DNA from: Nitrosospira sp.
GTDB lineage: Bacteria; Pseudomonadota; Gammaproteobacteria; Burkholderiales; Nitrosomonadaceae
Assembly: GCA_013450215.1 (NCBI GenBank)
Contig: JACDSH010000004.1
Location: 1-61,751 of the forward strand
DNA length: 61,751 nt
Direction of reading: 5' to 3'
This document shows, one piece after another, positions 9,744 to 18,002 of the stretch. Numbering within the stretch: the first letter of the stretch is position 1; every line of letters starts with the position of its first letter. The notes under the pieces were generated by a model. The model worked only from the letters and a program-made list of their open reading frames with translations. It had not been told where the DNA came from and searched no databases. The translations under genes were made by a program, and so were the position numbers.

Positions 9744-9952
9744 CTGGATTCCTCTGAGTGGTTGGAATCCGCATGAACGCTTCCATCGGGGGGAATAGCA
9801 AGTTCAAACCGATTCTCTGTCATCTCTTTATTTGATTGAAATATGCCGGGTTGACGCAAACGTGCAATGCCGCATGCCAGCAACGCCGCGACCTCCCACC
9901 TGCGCTGTTGCACCGTCATTCGATCAGGTGGAGTGTGGTTTACATTCATCAT
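9740..9952 (-). CDS. Small protein heading the recombinase cassette
   Basis: A 70-residue ORF that overlaps the DUF2924 start by 4 bases. The core RRWEVAALLACGIARLR resembles the short proteins often found directly upstream of DUF2924 genes. The start is uncertain: 9952, 9949 or the internal ATG at 9919 (MTVQQRRWEV). Function unknown. Confidence 0.55.
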   Translation of the reverse strand: MMNVNHTPPDRMTVQQRRWEVAALLACGIARLRQPGIFQSNKEMTENRFELAIPPDGSVHADSNHSEESR

Positions 9953-10098
9953 CGCGCTCGCTTTCGTCTATCCAACTATTTGATACCGCAATTGTGCGGA
10001 TGGACATTAATCTGCGCCATGAGGGAGTTTCGGGCGGGTGTGGGTTGCTGCGAGTTGATGCGGAAATACGGTGAAATTTATTGAGAAGAAGAATAACT

Positions 10099-10127
10099 TT
10101 GACTAGCGAACGATCGTTCCTTATAAT
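10099..10127 (+). promoter_or_regulatory. Promoter with GAAC-N4-GTTC operator for the LexA-like repressor
   Basis: TTGACT (10099-10104) and a perfect TATAAT (10122-10127) are spaced by 17 bases. Inside the spacer is the perfect palindrome GAACGATCGTTC (10108-10119), identical in form to the GAAC-N4-GTTC SOS box bound by LexA in Gram-positives and some other lineages. A repressor bound here would block polymerase. The expected transcription start falls at about 10133-10135, on the ATG itself (10134), so the transcript may be leaderless. Confidence 0.8.
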
Positions 10128-10133
10128 GCCCTC

Positions 10134-10733
10134 ATGAGAAAATCCAACTACAAACCTAACAAAGATCCCGAATATCTGGCCCGGCTACAGGCGTACTATG
10201 CCGAGCACCGGGTCATCCCCTCTTACGCGCGTCTCTTGGGACTACTGGGTTTCGCCTCCAAGGCTGCCATCAAGAGAATGTTAGAGCGGCTGGAGGCGGC
10301 CGGAATGCTGATGCGCACGCCCGATGGGGACTGGGCGCCGGATGACCCCTTTTTTGAGCGTAACATTGCCAGCCAGCCGGTTCCGGCAGGTGTCCCGGTT
10401 CCGGTACCAGACGAATACTGCGAGCAGGTGATGCTGGATCGTTTCCTGATCGAGAAACCGGCACAAACCGTACTGGTACGGGTCAAAGGCGAGTCGATGA
10501 TCAATGCCGGCATCCACAGTGGCGATCTAGCGATCGTAGAACGGCGGCTACATGCTGATCCCGGTGAGCTGGTAGTCGCCATCATCGATGACGAGTTCAC
10601 GCTCAAGACGCTGGGACACGATCGGGGTGGGTTCCATCTCATTCCAGCCAACCCGGACTTCTCGATCATCCGGCCACAGGGCAAGTTGGAGCTGTTCGGG
10701 GTCGTGGTCGGCCTGGTGCGCAAATATCCATAA
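10134..10733 (+). CDS. LexA/CI-like self-cleaving repressor
   Basis: A 199-residue protein of LexA length. The N-terminal winged helix (about residues 10-70, YLARLQAYYAEHRVIPSYAR) is followed by a hinge with PAG as the likely Ala-Gly cleavage bond. The C-terminal S24 peptidase domain has the catalytic Ser in RVKGESMINAGIHSGD and the Lys in DEFTLKTLG. Family knowledge: RecA-stimulated self-cleavage inactivates the repressor after DNA damage. The operator in its own promoter implies autoregulation. It probably controls prophage induction and the two genes downstream. It is separated by 24 bases from the next gene. Confidence 0.88.
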   Translation: MRKSNYKPNKDPEYLARLQAYYAEHRVIPSYARLLGLLGFASKAAIKRMLERLEAAGMLMRTPDGDWAPDDPFFERNIASQPVPAGVPVPVPDEYCEQVMLDRFLIEKPAQTVLVRVKGESMINAGIHSGDLAIVERRLHADPGELVVAIIDDEFTLKTLGHDRGGFHLIPANPDFSIIRPQGKLELFGVVVGLVRKYP

Positions 10734-10757
10734 TGAACAAACGACAACAACATTCCC

Positions 10758-11999
10758 ATGAAAATCTTCAATCCCCGCCACTTCCTGCGGCATATATCCA
10801 TGCCGACACTCCACGAGTTCGCTGCAGCGCACGTTCTGAATGGCCGGATCGATATCGATTGGCAGCAGGCAGCTGAAACCCTGCCGATGCAATTGGCTGA
10901 TGCGGTGGATGCGCTGAACGCCTCCCTGCAAGATCCAGAACTACCCGCGCTCGAGCGTAAAACGATCGAGTACGACCTTCATCTGTGGCACGACGATCTG
11001 CGCCGGGCACACATGATGTCGAATGCGCTGGCGATCAAAGGATTTCGCATGGCGTGTGATGGCGATGCGGATATCGAACCCGCCTTCGCCTCGCGCAACG
11101 ATCAAGAAAAGGCGCTCTGGATGATGGCATTCAGGGACAAGGCATTCCGCGATGCGGAGTTGCATCTCGCATTTCAGGCCAAGACCAATGGCAAGTACTG
11201 GAAGAAGCACCGGATTCAGGCAGGATTGAACCCGACCCGTGACCGCGACAAGCTGGAAACCTTCTGTCATGCGGTGGCCCGGTTGTACAAGAAGGTGGGC
11301 GCTGGCGACGGCACCCATATCGAGATCAGCGAACGCACTGGGGACGGCAGCATCCAGCTGGCCCTCTATGTCGAAGGTCCGGTGACGGCGATCGCCCATT
11401 TCGCCGAGAATCATTTCAAGCGCATCACGACCCGCATTGCACTCGAAACCGCGCTGGTGTACCACCCGGATTCCGGCATGGTCGAGACCGTGGTCAAGGG
11501 TGGCGCTGCCAATCATACGGCCGTGCTCCAGTTGTTCGGCAAACATGTGGTCCAGCAGGAGATCGCGCCTGAAGCAATCGGGAGGGCACATTTCAGGCTC
11601 AATGCGCTGCGGGACGGACTGATGGAGCCGTTCGATGACTGGTCGGTGCACGGCATAGAGAAAGCCCGGCTGCGCCGCGCGCGATTTAGCCCAACCGGCA
11701 GCAGCGGGATTTCCTTCGAGGTGGAGGCGTCGGCCGATAAGGAGCAGGATGACGCCATCCAGCTCGCGCTCGACAATCTCAAAATCCAGCACTCATTCGA
11801 GGCTGAGTATAATCTGATCCGGGCATGCATCATCGTCTACCCGTTGACCTCGGCCGAGCGTAAATCCACCCATTTCAGCTTCGACGTGAGTTCGACTGGA
11901 TCTTCCACCATCAGGAATCTCTCCGTGCAGAATCAGCATATCGCCCATATCGTATTGCAGGCGCTTAATGTCATCGAGCCCGAGGAGGTTCCCGCATGA
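10758..11999 (+). CDS. Unknown protein, first of a repressor-linked pair
   Basis: A 413-residue soluble protein that I do not recognise. It has no membrane segment or nucleotide-binding motif. The first 60 residues are helical (HEFAAAHVLNGRIDIDWQQA), with a charged middle region (FAENHFKRITTRIALETALV) and a C-terminal alpha/beta part. Neither possible start (10758 or 10800) has a good ribosome site. The stop overlaps the next gene by 4 bases, so the two proteins are probably made together and may interact. Its place directly behind the LexA-like gene suggests damage-inducible expression. Confidence 0.7.
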   Translation: MKIFNPRHFLRHISMPTLHEFAAAHVLNGRIDIDWQQAAETLPMQLADAVDALNASLQDPELPALERKTIEYDLHLWHDDLRRAHMMSNALAIKGFRMACDGDADIEPAFASRNDQEKALWMMAFRDKAFRDAELHLAFQAKTNGKYWKKHRIQAGLNPTRDRDKLETFCHAVARLYKKVGAGDGTHIEISERTGDGSIQLALYVEGPVTAIAHFAENHFKRITTRIALETALVYHPDSGMVETVVKGGAANHTAVLQLFGKHVVQQEIAPEAIGRAHFRLNALRDGLMEPFDDWSVHGIEKARLRRARFSPTGSSGISFEVEASADKEQDDAIQLALDNLKIQHSFEAEYNLIRACIIVYPLTSAERKSTHFSFDVSSTGSSTIRNLSVQNQHIAHIVLQALNVIEPEEVPA

Positions 12000-12961
12000 G
12001 CCAGGTGCAGTGTGATGCCACCGCGCTATTCTGTCGTTTGCTGGACAGGCCCAAGCCAGAAATCAATGGGCTGGCGCTGTGTAGCGGCGAGCATGCGGAT
12101 GCGGGCCAGCAGTTGCTGCGCGAACGCATGCTGCTGATCGGCACCCCGCTCGAATGGGTGACGTGTTCCGAGTGTGGGGTCGAGTTGGCGCGCGTCGTGC
12201 GTCAACTGGCCCACGACAACATCCTGCTGTTGTGTCCCGAGTGCGATCAGGTCAGCGCCCCGGCCAGCCTGCAGCACACCTACAAGCCGAGCTTCCCCAA
12301 AGTGGTGAATGCGCTGCTCACCGGCCTCAAGCTGTCACCAACCGGATCCAAGGTGATTGAACCCGACATCTGTTGGCGGCTGGGTACCACCGAGCCCACG
12401 CGCGGCCAACCGGTCACTTGGTATTTCTCGCGCCATCTGTATCAACCCAAGATCGCACAGCATCTGCGATCACAGATCAATCAGGACAAAACGGCGGGGT
12501 CCTGCCGGATCATTACCAGTAGCGAGTTGCCTTTGCCGGACTACTCGCCGCTGACGGGATTCGATGTGGTCAATCTGGCCATGATCGCGCGCATCAGTCA
12601 GAGCAAGTTTGAATTCTTTGCGGACCGGCTGGCAGCACCAGGGCCGCAGATTCTTGAAGAAGCGGTACCGGGCACGACTCTCAAATATGTGGAGTCGCAG
12701 AGCAAGGTATTCATCGATGGGAAGGCCTACGAGTTGGCGCCACGACAACGCTCCATCCTGTTGGCACTGATGAACGATCGCGACCACGAGATGGAGATGG
12801 ATGCGCTCAAAACGGCTTGCGGCTCACAGGCGCAGATCTTCTCGCCGAGCAAGGAGTTTCTCCGCAATCAGACCGTCTACCGGACCTTCGTCCGCTACCA
12901 GCGTGGTGATGAGCGTTATGTGCTACTTATACCGGAAGAAGATCGACACTGGCTGTGCTGA
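11996..12961 (+). CDS. Unknown protein with zinc ribbon and winged-helix-like C-terminus
   Basis: A 321-residue protein, coupled by an ATGA overlap to the previous gene. Residues 58-88 contain two CxxC knuckles (CSECG and CPECD), a probable zinc ribbon. The last 90 residues (VFIDGKAYELAPRQRSILLA and following) read like the winged helix of OmpR-type regulators: a beta hairpin, then LxxRQxxILxxL. It may therefore be a DNA-binding partner of the 413-residue protein. The middle segment is unrecognised. It ends 31 bases before the convergent toxin gene. Confidence 0.7.
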   Translation: MSQVQCDATALFCRLLDRPKPEINGLALCSGEHADAGQQLLRERMLLIGTPLEWVTCSECGVELARVVRQLAHDNILLLCPECDQVSAPASLQHTYKPSFPKVVNALLTGLKLSPTGSKVIEPDICWRLGTTEPTRGQPVTWYFSRHLYQPKIAQHLRSQINQDKTAGSCRIITSSELPLPDYSPLTGFDVVNLAMIARISQSKFEFFADRLAAPGPQILEEAVPGTTLKYVESQSKVFIDGKAYELAPRQRSILLALMNDRDHEMEMDALKTACGSQAQIFSPSKEFLRNQTVYRTFVRYQRGDERYVLLIPEEDRHWLC

Positions 12962-12992
12962 TTACGCTTACCCTGTTCCAGCAAAGGATGGG

Positions 12993-13277
12993 TCAGCCGA
13001 ATAGCTTGCTGTGCGAGCCAAGCCGTGCCAACTGCAAAGTGTCCGTATCGGGCTTGCGGTAGATTAGCAGCAGGTCTGGCTTGACGTGGCACTCCCGATA
13101 CCCGGACCAATCGCCGATCAGCGCATGGTCGCGGCTATTCTCTGGCAAAGGTTGATCGTCAAGCAGCAATCGCAAAATTGCAGCCAACAGCGAATCTACA
13201 TCCTTACTGTGGCGTGGTGTTGCTTTTACACCCTTGTAATCGCGCTTGAATGCCGATGCGCGTTCAATCGTCCGCAT
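12993..13277 (-). CDS. yafQ: YafQ-family toxin (RelE superfamily)
   Basis: A 94-residue RelE-fold protein: the N-terminal KRDYKGVKAT resembles YafQ, LPENSRDHALIGDWSGYREC is the family's central motif, and DLLLIYRKPDTDTLQLARLGSHSKLF is its C-terminal strand with the catalytic His near the end. Family members cut mRNA on the ribosome. The start overlaps the antitoxin gene by 14 bases, as usual for dinJ-yafQ. Probably an addiction module stabilising the prophage. Confidence 0.88.
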   Translation of the reverse strand: MRTIERASAFKRDYKGVKATPRHSKDVDSLLAAILRLLLDDQPLPENSRDHALIGDWSGYRECHVKPDLLLIYRKPDTDTLQLARLGSHSKLFG

Positions 13278-13527
13278 CCAGATCAGCCATTAATGCATCA
13301 ACGTTGCTAAAACGCCTGCCCTTGCCGGATTCGAGCTCAGCAATGGCTTTGCGAGTAGTTGCATTGGGCACTTTTACATCGAAGGGCAAGCGACGCTCCT
13401 CTGCGATGCGCAGCATCAGCAAGCGAATCGCATCCGAGACAGACAGCCCCATCGCTTCCAGTGCATCCGAAGCGCGCTCCTTGGTGGCGGTATCAATGCG
13501 AGCGCGGACATAAGTATCAGCAGTCAT
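13264..13527 (-). CDS. dinJ: RelB/DinJ-family antitoxin
   Basis: An 87-residue ribbon-helix-helix antitoxin. The start at 13527 has a strong AGGGAGGA ribosome site. The N-terminus TYVRARIDTATKERASDALE followed by GLSVSDAIRLLMLRIAEERR matches DinJ/RelB; the C-terminal acidic tail (DALMADLDADD) would wrap the toxin. Transcribed from the promoter at 13589-13561 and co-transcribed with yafQ. Confidence 0.88.
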   Translation of the reverse strand: MTADTYVRARIDTATKERASDALEAMGLSVSDAIRLLMLRIAEERRLPFDVKVPNATTRKAIAELESGKGRRFSNVDALMADLDADD

Positions 13528-13560
13528 TCCATCCTCCCTGAAACTGATTTGTAAAGCTCT

Positions 13561-13589
13561 ATTGTAGTCACAACGCGACCACGTATCAA
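13561..13589 (-). promoter_or_regulatory. Promoter of the dinJ-yafQ operon
   Basis: On the minus strand TTGATA (13589-13584) and TACAAT (13566-13561) are spaced by 17 bases, 34 bases upstream of the antitoxin start. Five of six consensus bases are present in each box. Confidence 0.65.
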
Positions 13590-13681
13590 GCCCGGTTGCT
13601 CCAAATAACCGATTGTCTGTGTTGATCAGTTTAATCACACTTTTCAGAAAAAATTCCCATTGGGTTCGCACGAATCGAGTT

Positions 13682-13780
13682 TGAGTAATGATTCTGAGTA
13701 ATCTGAGTAATGGTTTGAGTAATCCCACTTGAGATATTCGCATTACCGGTTGGTGCACACCTTGCGCACTCGAAACCGGT
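13682..13780. repeat. Four TGAGTAAT direct repeats and an inverted repeat before the early operon
   Basis: TGAGTAAT occurs at 13682, 13695, 13704 and 13716, all in one orientation, followed by an inverted pair ACCGGTT (13745-13751) / AACCGGT (13774-13780). They occupy the gap between the antitoxin and the first early gene at 13808. The arrangement suggests operators for an early regulator or an iteron-like origin. No clear sigma-70 promoter was seen among them. Confidence 0.6.
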
Positions 13781-13807
13781 CAATCCGAAATCATCAAGGA
13801 GATTCAA

Positions 13808-14026
13808 ATGCAACAAAATGTCAGACACCTGAATCAAGGTGAACTCGCCGACCGTTGGACCGTCAGTGAAGCCACGCTGGAACGCTGGCGGTCTGCAGGT
13901 ATCGGCCCGGTATTTCTGAAACTCCAAGGACGCGTCTTGTACCGCATCGAGGATATCGAAGCCTACGAGGTGCTGTGCCTGCGCAAGAGCACTTCTCAAC
14001 CGTTGGTGACAGGGGGTGCAGCATGA
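13808..14026 (+). CDS. MerR/AlpA-type helix-turn-helix protein (excisionase-like)
   Basis: A 72-residue DNA-binding protein with a classic winged HTH: LNQGELADRWTVSEATLERW then RSAGIGPVFLKLQGRVLYR and DIEAYE. The fold is shared by AlpA regulators and Xis-type excisionases. AGGAG lies 6 bases upstream of the ATG. As first gene of the rightward early operon, directly behind the repeats, it could regulate that operon or assist excision. Confidence 0.75.
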   Translation: MQQNVRHLNQGELADRWTVSEATLERWRSAGIGPVFLKLQGRVLYRIEDIEAYEVLCLRKSTSQPLVTGGAA

Positions 14027-14508
14027 CCGCCCTCACCCTCACCCCCACCACTCTGCCAGATCTGTCGGTCAGCCAGATCGCCGCGCTCTCGCATCAGGAA
14101 CTTCAGGAGTTTGACATCTCGCTTGCCATATTGGTGTCCTGGGTCAAGGTATCGCGTGACCGGATGAATGCGGCACTGGAGCAACGCTACGGCGAGCAGG
14201 CGCGGGCAGGCTTGCTGGAATCCGGACGCGACTTCGGCGTGATGCATCTATCTGATGGCGACTTGCGCGTGACGTATGACTTGCCCAAGCGCGTGTCGTG
14301 GGATCAGCCGCAACTCACCAAGATTGCCGAGCGCATCGTTGCCGCCGGTGAGCGCGTCCAGGATTACATGGACGCTGACCTGTCGGTATCTGAGTCCCGC
14401 TTCAACAACTGGCCCCCGGCACTCAAGGAGCAATTCGCCGCCGCCCGTACCGTGAAACCCGGCAAAGCCAGTTATCGCCTCGCCTTCGTTAAGGGGAATC
14501 AAGCATGA
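14023..14508 (+). CDS. Conserved phage protein, unknown function
   Basis: A 161-residue acidic, helical protein starting at 14023 in an ATGA overlap with the HTH gene. It contains QELQEFDISLAILVSWVKVS near the N-terminus and RVQDYMDADLSVSESRFNNW toward the C-terminus. Such proteins sit in early regions of related prophages. No motif suggests an activity. It overlaps the BRO gene by 4 bases. Confidence 0.65.
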   Translation: MTALTLTPTTLPDLSVSQIAALSHQELQEFDISLAILVSWVKVSRDRMNAALEQRYGEQARAGLLESGRDFGVMHLSDGDLRVTYDLPKRVSWDQPQLTKIAERIVAAGERVQDYMDADLSVSESRFNNWPPALKEQFAAARTVKPGKASYRLAFVKGNQA

Positions 14509-15263
14509 GTAACATTATTCCGTTCAATTTCGAGAACCATTCCATTCGCGTCTGTCTCGACGAAAACAATGCGCCATGGTTTAACGCCAAAGATGTCTGC
14601 GGTGTACTGGGTTACAGCAATGCACGCAAATCTGTTGCAGATCACGTTGACTCAGAGGATGTAACGAAACGTGACACCCTTACTGAAGGTGGCATCCAGC
14701 AAACCAATCACATCAACGAATCCGGTCTGTATGCACTGATCCTTGGCAGCAATCAATCGGATGCCAAACGTTTCAAGCGCTGGGTCACCCACGACGTACT
14801 GCCATCGATCCGCAAGACCGGCAGCTACACAGCACCCGGTTCGGTGGCAGCATTGCCTGCACCGGCACTAGATCGCGTGAATGCAATTCTGCTGATTGGC
14901 GAGGCCATTGCCCGGGTCCCCGGCGTCAAACCCGGCATCGCCATGGCAGCCACGCTTACCTGCATCTCTGACAACACCGGTCTGCAAGTCGAACAATTCC
15001 GCCGCGCATTGCCCGTTGCCAGCGAACCGATCTGCAGTCTCAATCCAACGCAAATCGGTGAACTGGTCGGAGTTTCGGCGCGTAGCGTCAATTCTCGCCT
15101 GCAGAATCTTGGGTTCCAATTCAAGAATGACCGCGATGAATGGGAACTGACGGAGTCAGGTAAGAAATGGGCTGAAGCATTGCCGTATTCACGCAACGGT
15201 CACGCTGGCTACCAGATTCTCTGGAATCCCGTTATGGCCGGTGAACTCAGGGAGATGGCGTAA
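14505..15263 (+). CDS. BRO-N domain phage antirepressor
   Basis: A 252-residue protein. Residues 1-110 form the BRO-N domain: WFNAKDVCGVLGYSNARKSV, HINESGLYALILGSNQSDAK and FKRWVTHDVLPSIRKTGSY. The C-terminal half contains a DNA-binding-like segment (LNPTQIGELVGVSARSVNSR). Phage BRO/Ant proteins counter the CI-type repressor or act on host regulators. Located early in the operon, which suits an antirepressor. Confidence 0.82.
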   Translation: MSNIIPFNFENHSIRVCLDENNAPWFNAKDVCGVLGYSNARKSVADHVDSEDVTKRDTLTEGGIQQTNHINESGLYALILGSNQSDAKRFKRWVTHDVLPSIRKTGSYTAPGSVAALPAPALDRVNAILLIGEAIARVPGVKPGIAMAATLTCISDNTGLQVEQFRRALPVASEPICSLNPTQIGELVGVSARSVNSRLQNLGFQFKNDRDEWELTESGKKWAEALPYSRNGHAGYQILWNPVMAGELREMA

Positions 15264-16105
15264 TGAGCTTACCCATCATCTCCGCAGAACAGCGTCTCAA
15301 TGAGAAGCGCTGCGCCAAGATTGCCCTCATCGGCATTCCCGGTTCCGGCAAGACTTCCCAGATCCGCACGCTTAATTCGCAGACAACGCTGTTCGTTGAT
15401 ACCGAGGCGGGCGACCTGGCCATTCTCGACTGGCCGGGGGATACCTTGCGTCCGCGCACCTGGCCGGAGTTTCGCGATCTGGTGGTGTTTCTGGCAGGTC
15501 CCATGCCCACCGCCCTGCCCGAGCAGGCGTTCTCGGCGGCGCACTTCCAGCACGTCTGCGGCCAATACGGCGATCCGGCACAGTTGGCTAAGTACGATAC
15601 CTATTTCGTCGACTCTCTGACCGTGCTCTCGCGGTTGTGTTTCGCCTGGTGCAAGACCCAGCCGCAGGCGTTGTCAGAAAAAACTGGCAAGCCCGATAAC
15701 CGGGGTGCGTATGGCTTGTTGGGCACCGAGATGATCACGGCACTGACGCACCTGCAGCATGTGCGCGACAAGCACGTCATCTATGTAGCCATCCTCGAAG
15801 AAAAGACCGACGACTTCAACCGACGCTATTACCAGTTGCAGCTCGAGGGCGCCAAAACAGCACTGGAGTTGCCGGGGGTGCTCGATGAAGTGATCACCCT
15901 TGCGATCCTCAAGGCCGACGACGGCACGCCCTACCGGGGTTTCGTTACCCGTGCCGACAACGCCTACGGGTACCCCAGCAAGGACCGCAGTGGCCGGCTC
16001 GATGCCATCGAAGAGCCGCACCTCGGACGCCTTATTGCCAAGTGCCTGGGACAGAACGCATGCGTACCACAGCACCCAGCCATACAACAAAACCCAACCA
16101 TTTAA
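15263..16105 (+). CDS. Phage RecA-fold ATPase (AAA, nucleotide-binding)
   Basis: A 280-residue P-loop protein: Walker A GIPGSGKTSQ at about residues 20-30 and a Walker B-like hydrophobic strand ending in VDS (TYFVDSLTVLSRL). This is the arrangement of the phage ATPases found beside ssDNA-binding and exonuclease genes (Sak/RecA-like annealing or recombination factors). Its start shares one base with the BRO stop. Likely part of phage recombination together with the next four genes. Confidence 0.75.
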   Translation: MSLPIISAEQRLNEKRCAKIALIGIPGSGKTSQIRTLNSQTTLFVDTEAGDLAILDWPGDTLRPRTWPEFRDLVVFLAGPMPTALPEQAFSAAHFQHVCGQYGDPAQLAKYDTYFVDSLTVLSRLCFAWCKTQPQALSEKTGKPDNRGAYGLLGTEMITALTHLQHVRDKHVIYVAILEEKTDDFNRRYYQLQLEGAKTALELPGVLDEVITLAILKADDGTPYRGFVTRADNAYGYPSKDRSGRLDAIEEPHLGRLIAKCLGQNACVPQHPAIQQNPTI

Positions 16106-16121
16106 TTAAAGAGGAAAACAC

Positions 16122-16742
16122 ATGAATACCAACAACATATCCGCCAACTGGAACGACTTCAACGATGCCGACGCACAGCAAGGCGCCTTCGATCTGATCC
16201 CCAAGGGCACCATCGTGCCGGTGCGTATGACGCTTAAACCTGGTGGCCATGACGACCACAACCAGGGCTGGACCGGTGGTTATGCCACCGAGTCATTCGA
16301 TTCCGGTGCGGTCTATCTCGCCTGCGAGTTCGTGGTCACCAGTGGCCCGTTCGCCAAACGCAAGATGTGGTCAAACATTGGCCTGCACTCGGCCAAGGGC
16401 CCCACCTGGGGCCAGATGGGGCGCAGCTTTATCCGTGGCGCGCTCAATTCCTCACGCAATGTGCACCCCAAGGATGAAACACCACAGGGGAGTGCTGCGC
16501 GGCGCATTGAGAGTTTCAATGATCTCGATGGCATGGAATTCATCGTCCGCATCGATGTGGAAAAGGACAACAAGGGCGAAGACCGCAACGTGGTGAAGCT
16601 TGCCATCGAGCCAGACCACAAGGACTACGCCGCTCTCATGAGTGGCATGCCGAGGGTCGTTGGTACACCGCAGGGTGGCAATTCCGCACCGGCACACACC
16701 ACCCAACCCACTACGACGGGCAAACCGGCGTGGGCGCAGTGA
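16122..16742 (+). CDS. Putative phage single-stranded DNA-binding protein
   Basis: A 206-residue protein with an OB-like beta-rich core (FDLIPKGTIVPVRMTLKPGG; GAVYLACEFVVTSGPFAKRK) and a low-complexity Pro/Thr/Gln tail ending in PAWAQ. That layout is typical of phage ssDNA-binding proteins next to ATPase and nuclease genes. Preceded by AAAGAGGAAAA. The function rests on layout and neighbours only. Confidence 0.55.
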   Translation: MNTNNISANWNDFNDADAQQGAFDLIPKGTIVPVRMTLKPGGHDDHNQGWTGGYATESFDSGAVYLACEFVVTSGPFAKRKMWSNIGLHSAKGPTWGQMGRSFIRGALNSSRNVHPKDETPQGSAARRIESFNDLDGMEFIVRIDVEKDNKGEDRNVVKLAIEPDHKDYAALMSGMPRVVGTPQGGNSAPAHTTQPTTTGKPAWAQ

Positions 16743-16749
16743 GGAGGCG

Positions 16750-17247
16750 ATGAAATGCTGGATTTGTACACGCGAAGCACGTGGCTTTGGAATTACCGAT
16801 ACGCGCCATGGCATCGGCGATGCCAGGCGTTATCCGATCGACTGGGTGTTCTGCTCCAAGCGCTGTCAGGACGCGTTCCACCGCTTCTATGTCATGCGTA
16901 TCGAGGCAGAGCGACTGGACCAGGAGCCGCCCATGATTGATGCGACGAAATACGAGCAGGCAGCAATTCGTTCGTGCCTGAAAGCGTTTGGCGAAGCAGC
17001 GGGCGAGATTGGCTTTACCAAACCGCTGGGCCACTACTCCGAAGCGCAGGCACTACAGGTGATCGAGGCCATCGTGACGGGCTACACCAACGCCATGGTC
17101 GATGCCCATGAGGAAACCAAGTTCCCGCCGGTGCGCGGCTTGCAGGCGACGCCTGACCCCATGGTGGTCGATTCAGTCAATCCATTTGCCGACATGGAAG
17201 ACGACCTGCCGTGGGAACAGGATGGCGCACAGAAAGGAGGTGCGTGA
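16750..17247 (+). CDS. DUF6511-type phage protein with Cys knuckles
   Basis: A 165-residue protein. The ATG at 16750 follows GAGGAGG and is preferred over upstream in-frame starts inside the previous gene. The N-terminus has CWIC and, after about 30 residues, CSKRC, a probable zinc site (residues 3-42). The rest is helical with a conserved-looking HYSEAQALQVIEAIVTGYTN. Function unknown. Shares one base with the nuclease start. Confidence 0.7.
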   Translation: MKCWICTREARGFGITDTRHGIGDARRYPIDWVFCSKRCQDAFHRFYVMRIEAERLDQEPPMIDATKYEQAAIRSCLKAFGEAAGEIGFTKPLGHYSEAQALQVIEAIVTGYTNAMVDAHEETKFPPVRGLQATPDPMVVDSVNPFADMEDDLPWEQDGAQKGGA

Positions 17248-18002
17248 TGCTGGATTTTAATCGTCAACCAAAACTGCACGAGCTGATCACCGCGCACATA
17301 GATACCGCGCTGACAGCGGAACGCGAACAGCAACCCAAGCGCACCTATCTTGGAGCATCCCGCTTAGGCGTTGCGTGTGACCGGGCATTGCAGTTCGAGT
17401 TTGCCGGAGCCCCTGTCGATCCCGGGCGGGATTTCTCAGGCCGTCTGCTGCGTATTTTTGAGGTGGGCCATACGCTGGAGGATCTGGCCATCCGCTGGCT
17501 GCGTCTGGCCGGACTGGATCTGCACACCCGCACCCGTTCGGGTGGCCAGTTCGGCTTCTCAGTTTGTGATGGCCTGATCCAGGGACATGTAGACGGTATC
17601 GTCACTGGAGCGCCAGTTAATCTTGGATTCACCTATCCGATGCTTTGGGAATTCAAAACAATGAATGCGCAAAACTGGCGTGACTGTGTGAAGCGTGGAG
17701 TCGCTGTTTCAAAACCGGTGTATGCCGCGCAGATGGCGGTCTATCAGGCGTACATGGAAGGGAGTATCGAGGGCATCAGTCAGAATCCTGCGCTGTTCAC
17801 CGCGATCAACAAGGACACGCAGGAGATCTGGTTCGAGCTGGTGCCGTTCGATGCAGCACTCGCACAACGCGCCTCAGATCGTGCCGTGAAGATTATTGCG
17901 GCGACCAGGCAGAGCGAATTGTTGCCGCGCAGCTTCGCGCAGTCGAGCCACTTCGAGTGCAAGTTCTGCGCATGGCAGGAACGTTGCTGGAGGCCGCAGT
18001 GA
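17247..18002 (+). CDS. PD-(D/E)XK exonuclease, RecB/Cas4-like
   Basis: A 251-residue nuclease. The start at 17247 follows AAAGGAGG. The motifs are those of Cas4/RecB-like exonucleases: an N-terminal Cys in GVACDRALQFEF, GHVDGIV (catalytic Asp), LWEFKTMN (the E-x-K motif) and a C-terminal FECKFCAWQERCW with three Cys, which with the N-terminal Cys could hold a 4Fe-4S cluster. With the ATPase and ssDNA-binding protein it forms a recombination module. Confidence 0.8.
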   Translation: MLDFNRQPKLHELITAHIDTALTAEREQQPKRTYLGASRLGVACDRALQFEFAGAPVDPGRDFSGRLLRIFEVGHTLEDLAIRWLRLAGLDLHTRTRSGGQFGFSVCDGLIQGHVDGIVTGAPVNLGFTYPMLWEFKTMNAQNWRDCVKRGVAVSKPVYAAQMAVYQAYMEGSIEGISQNPALFTAINKDTQEIWFELVPFDAALAQRASDRAVKIIAATRQSELLPRSFAQSSHFECKFCAWQERCWRPQ

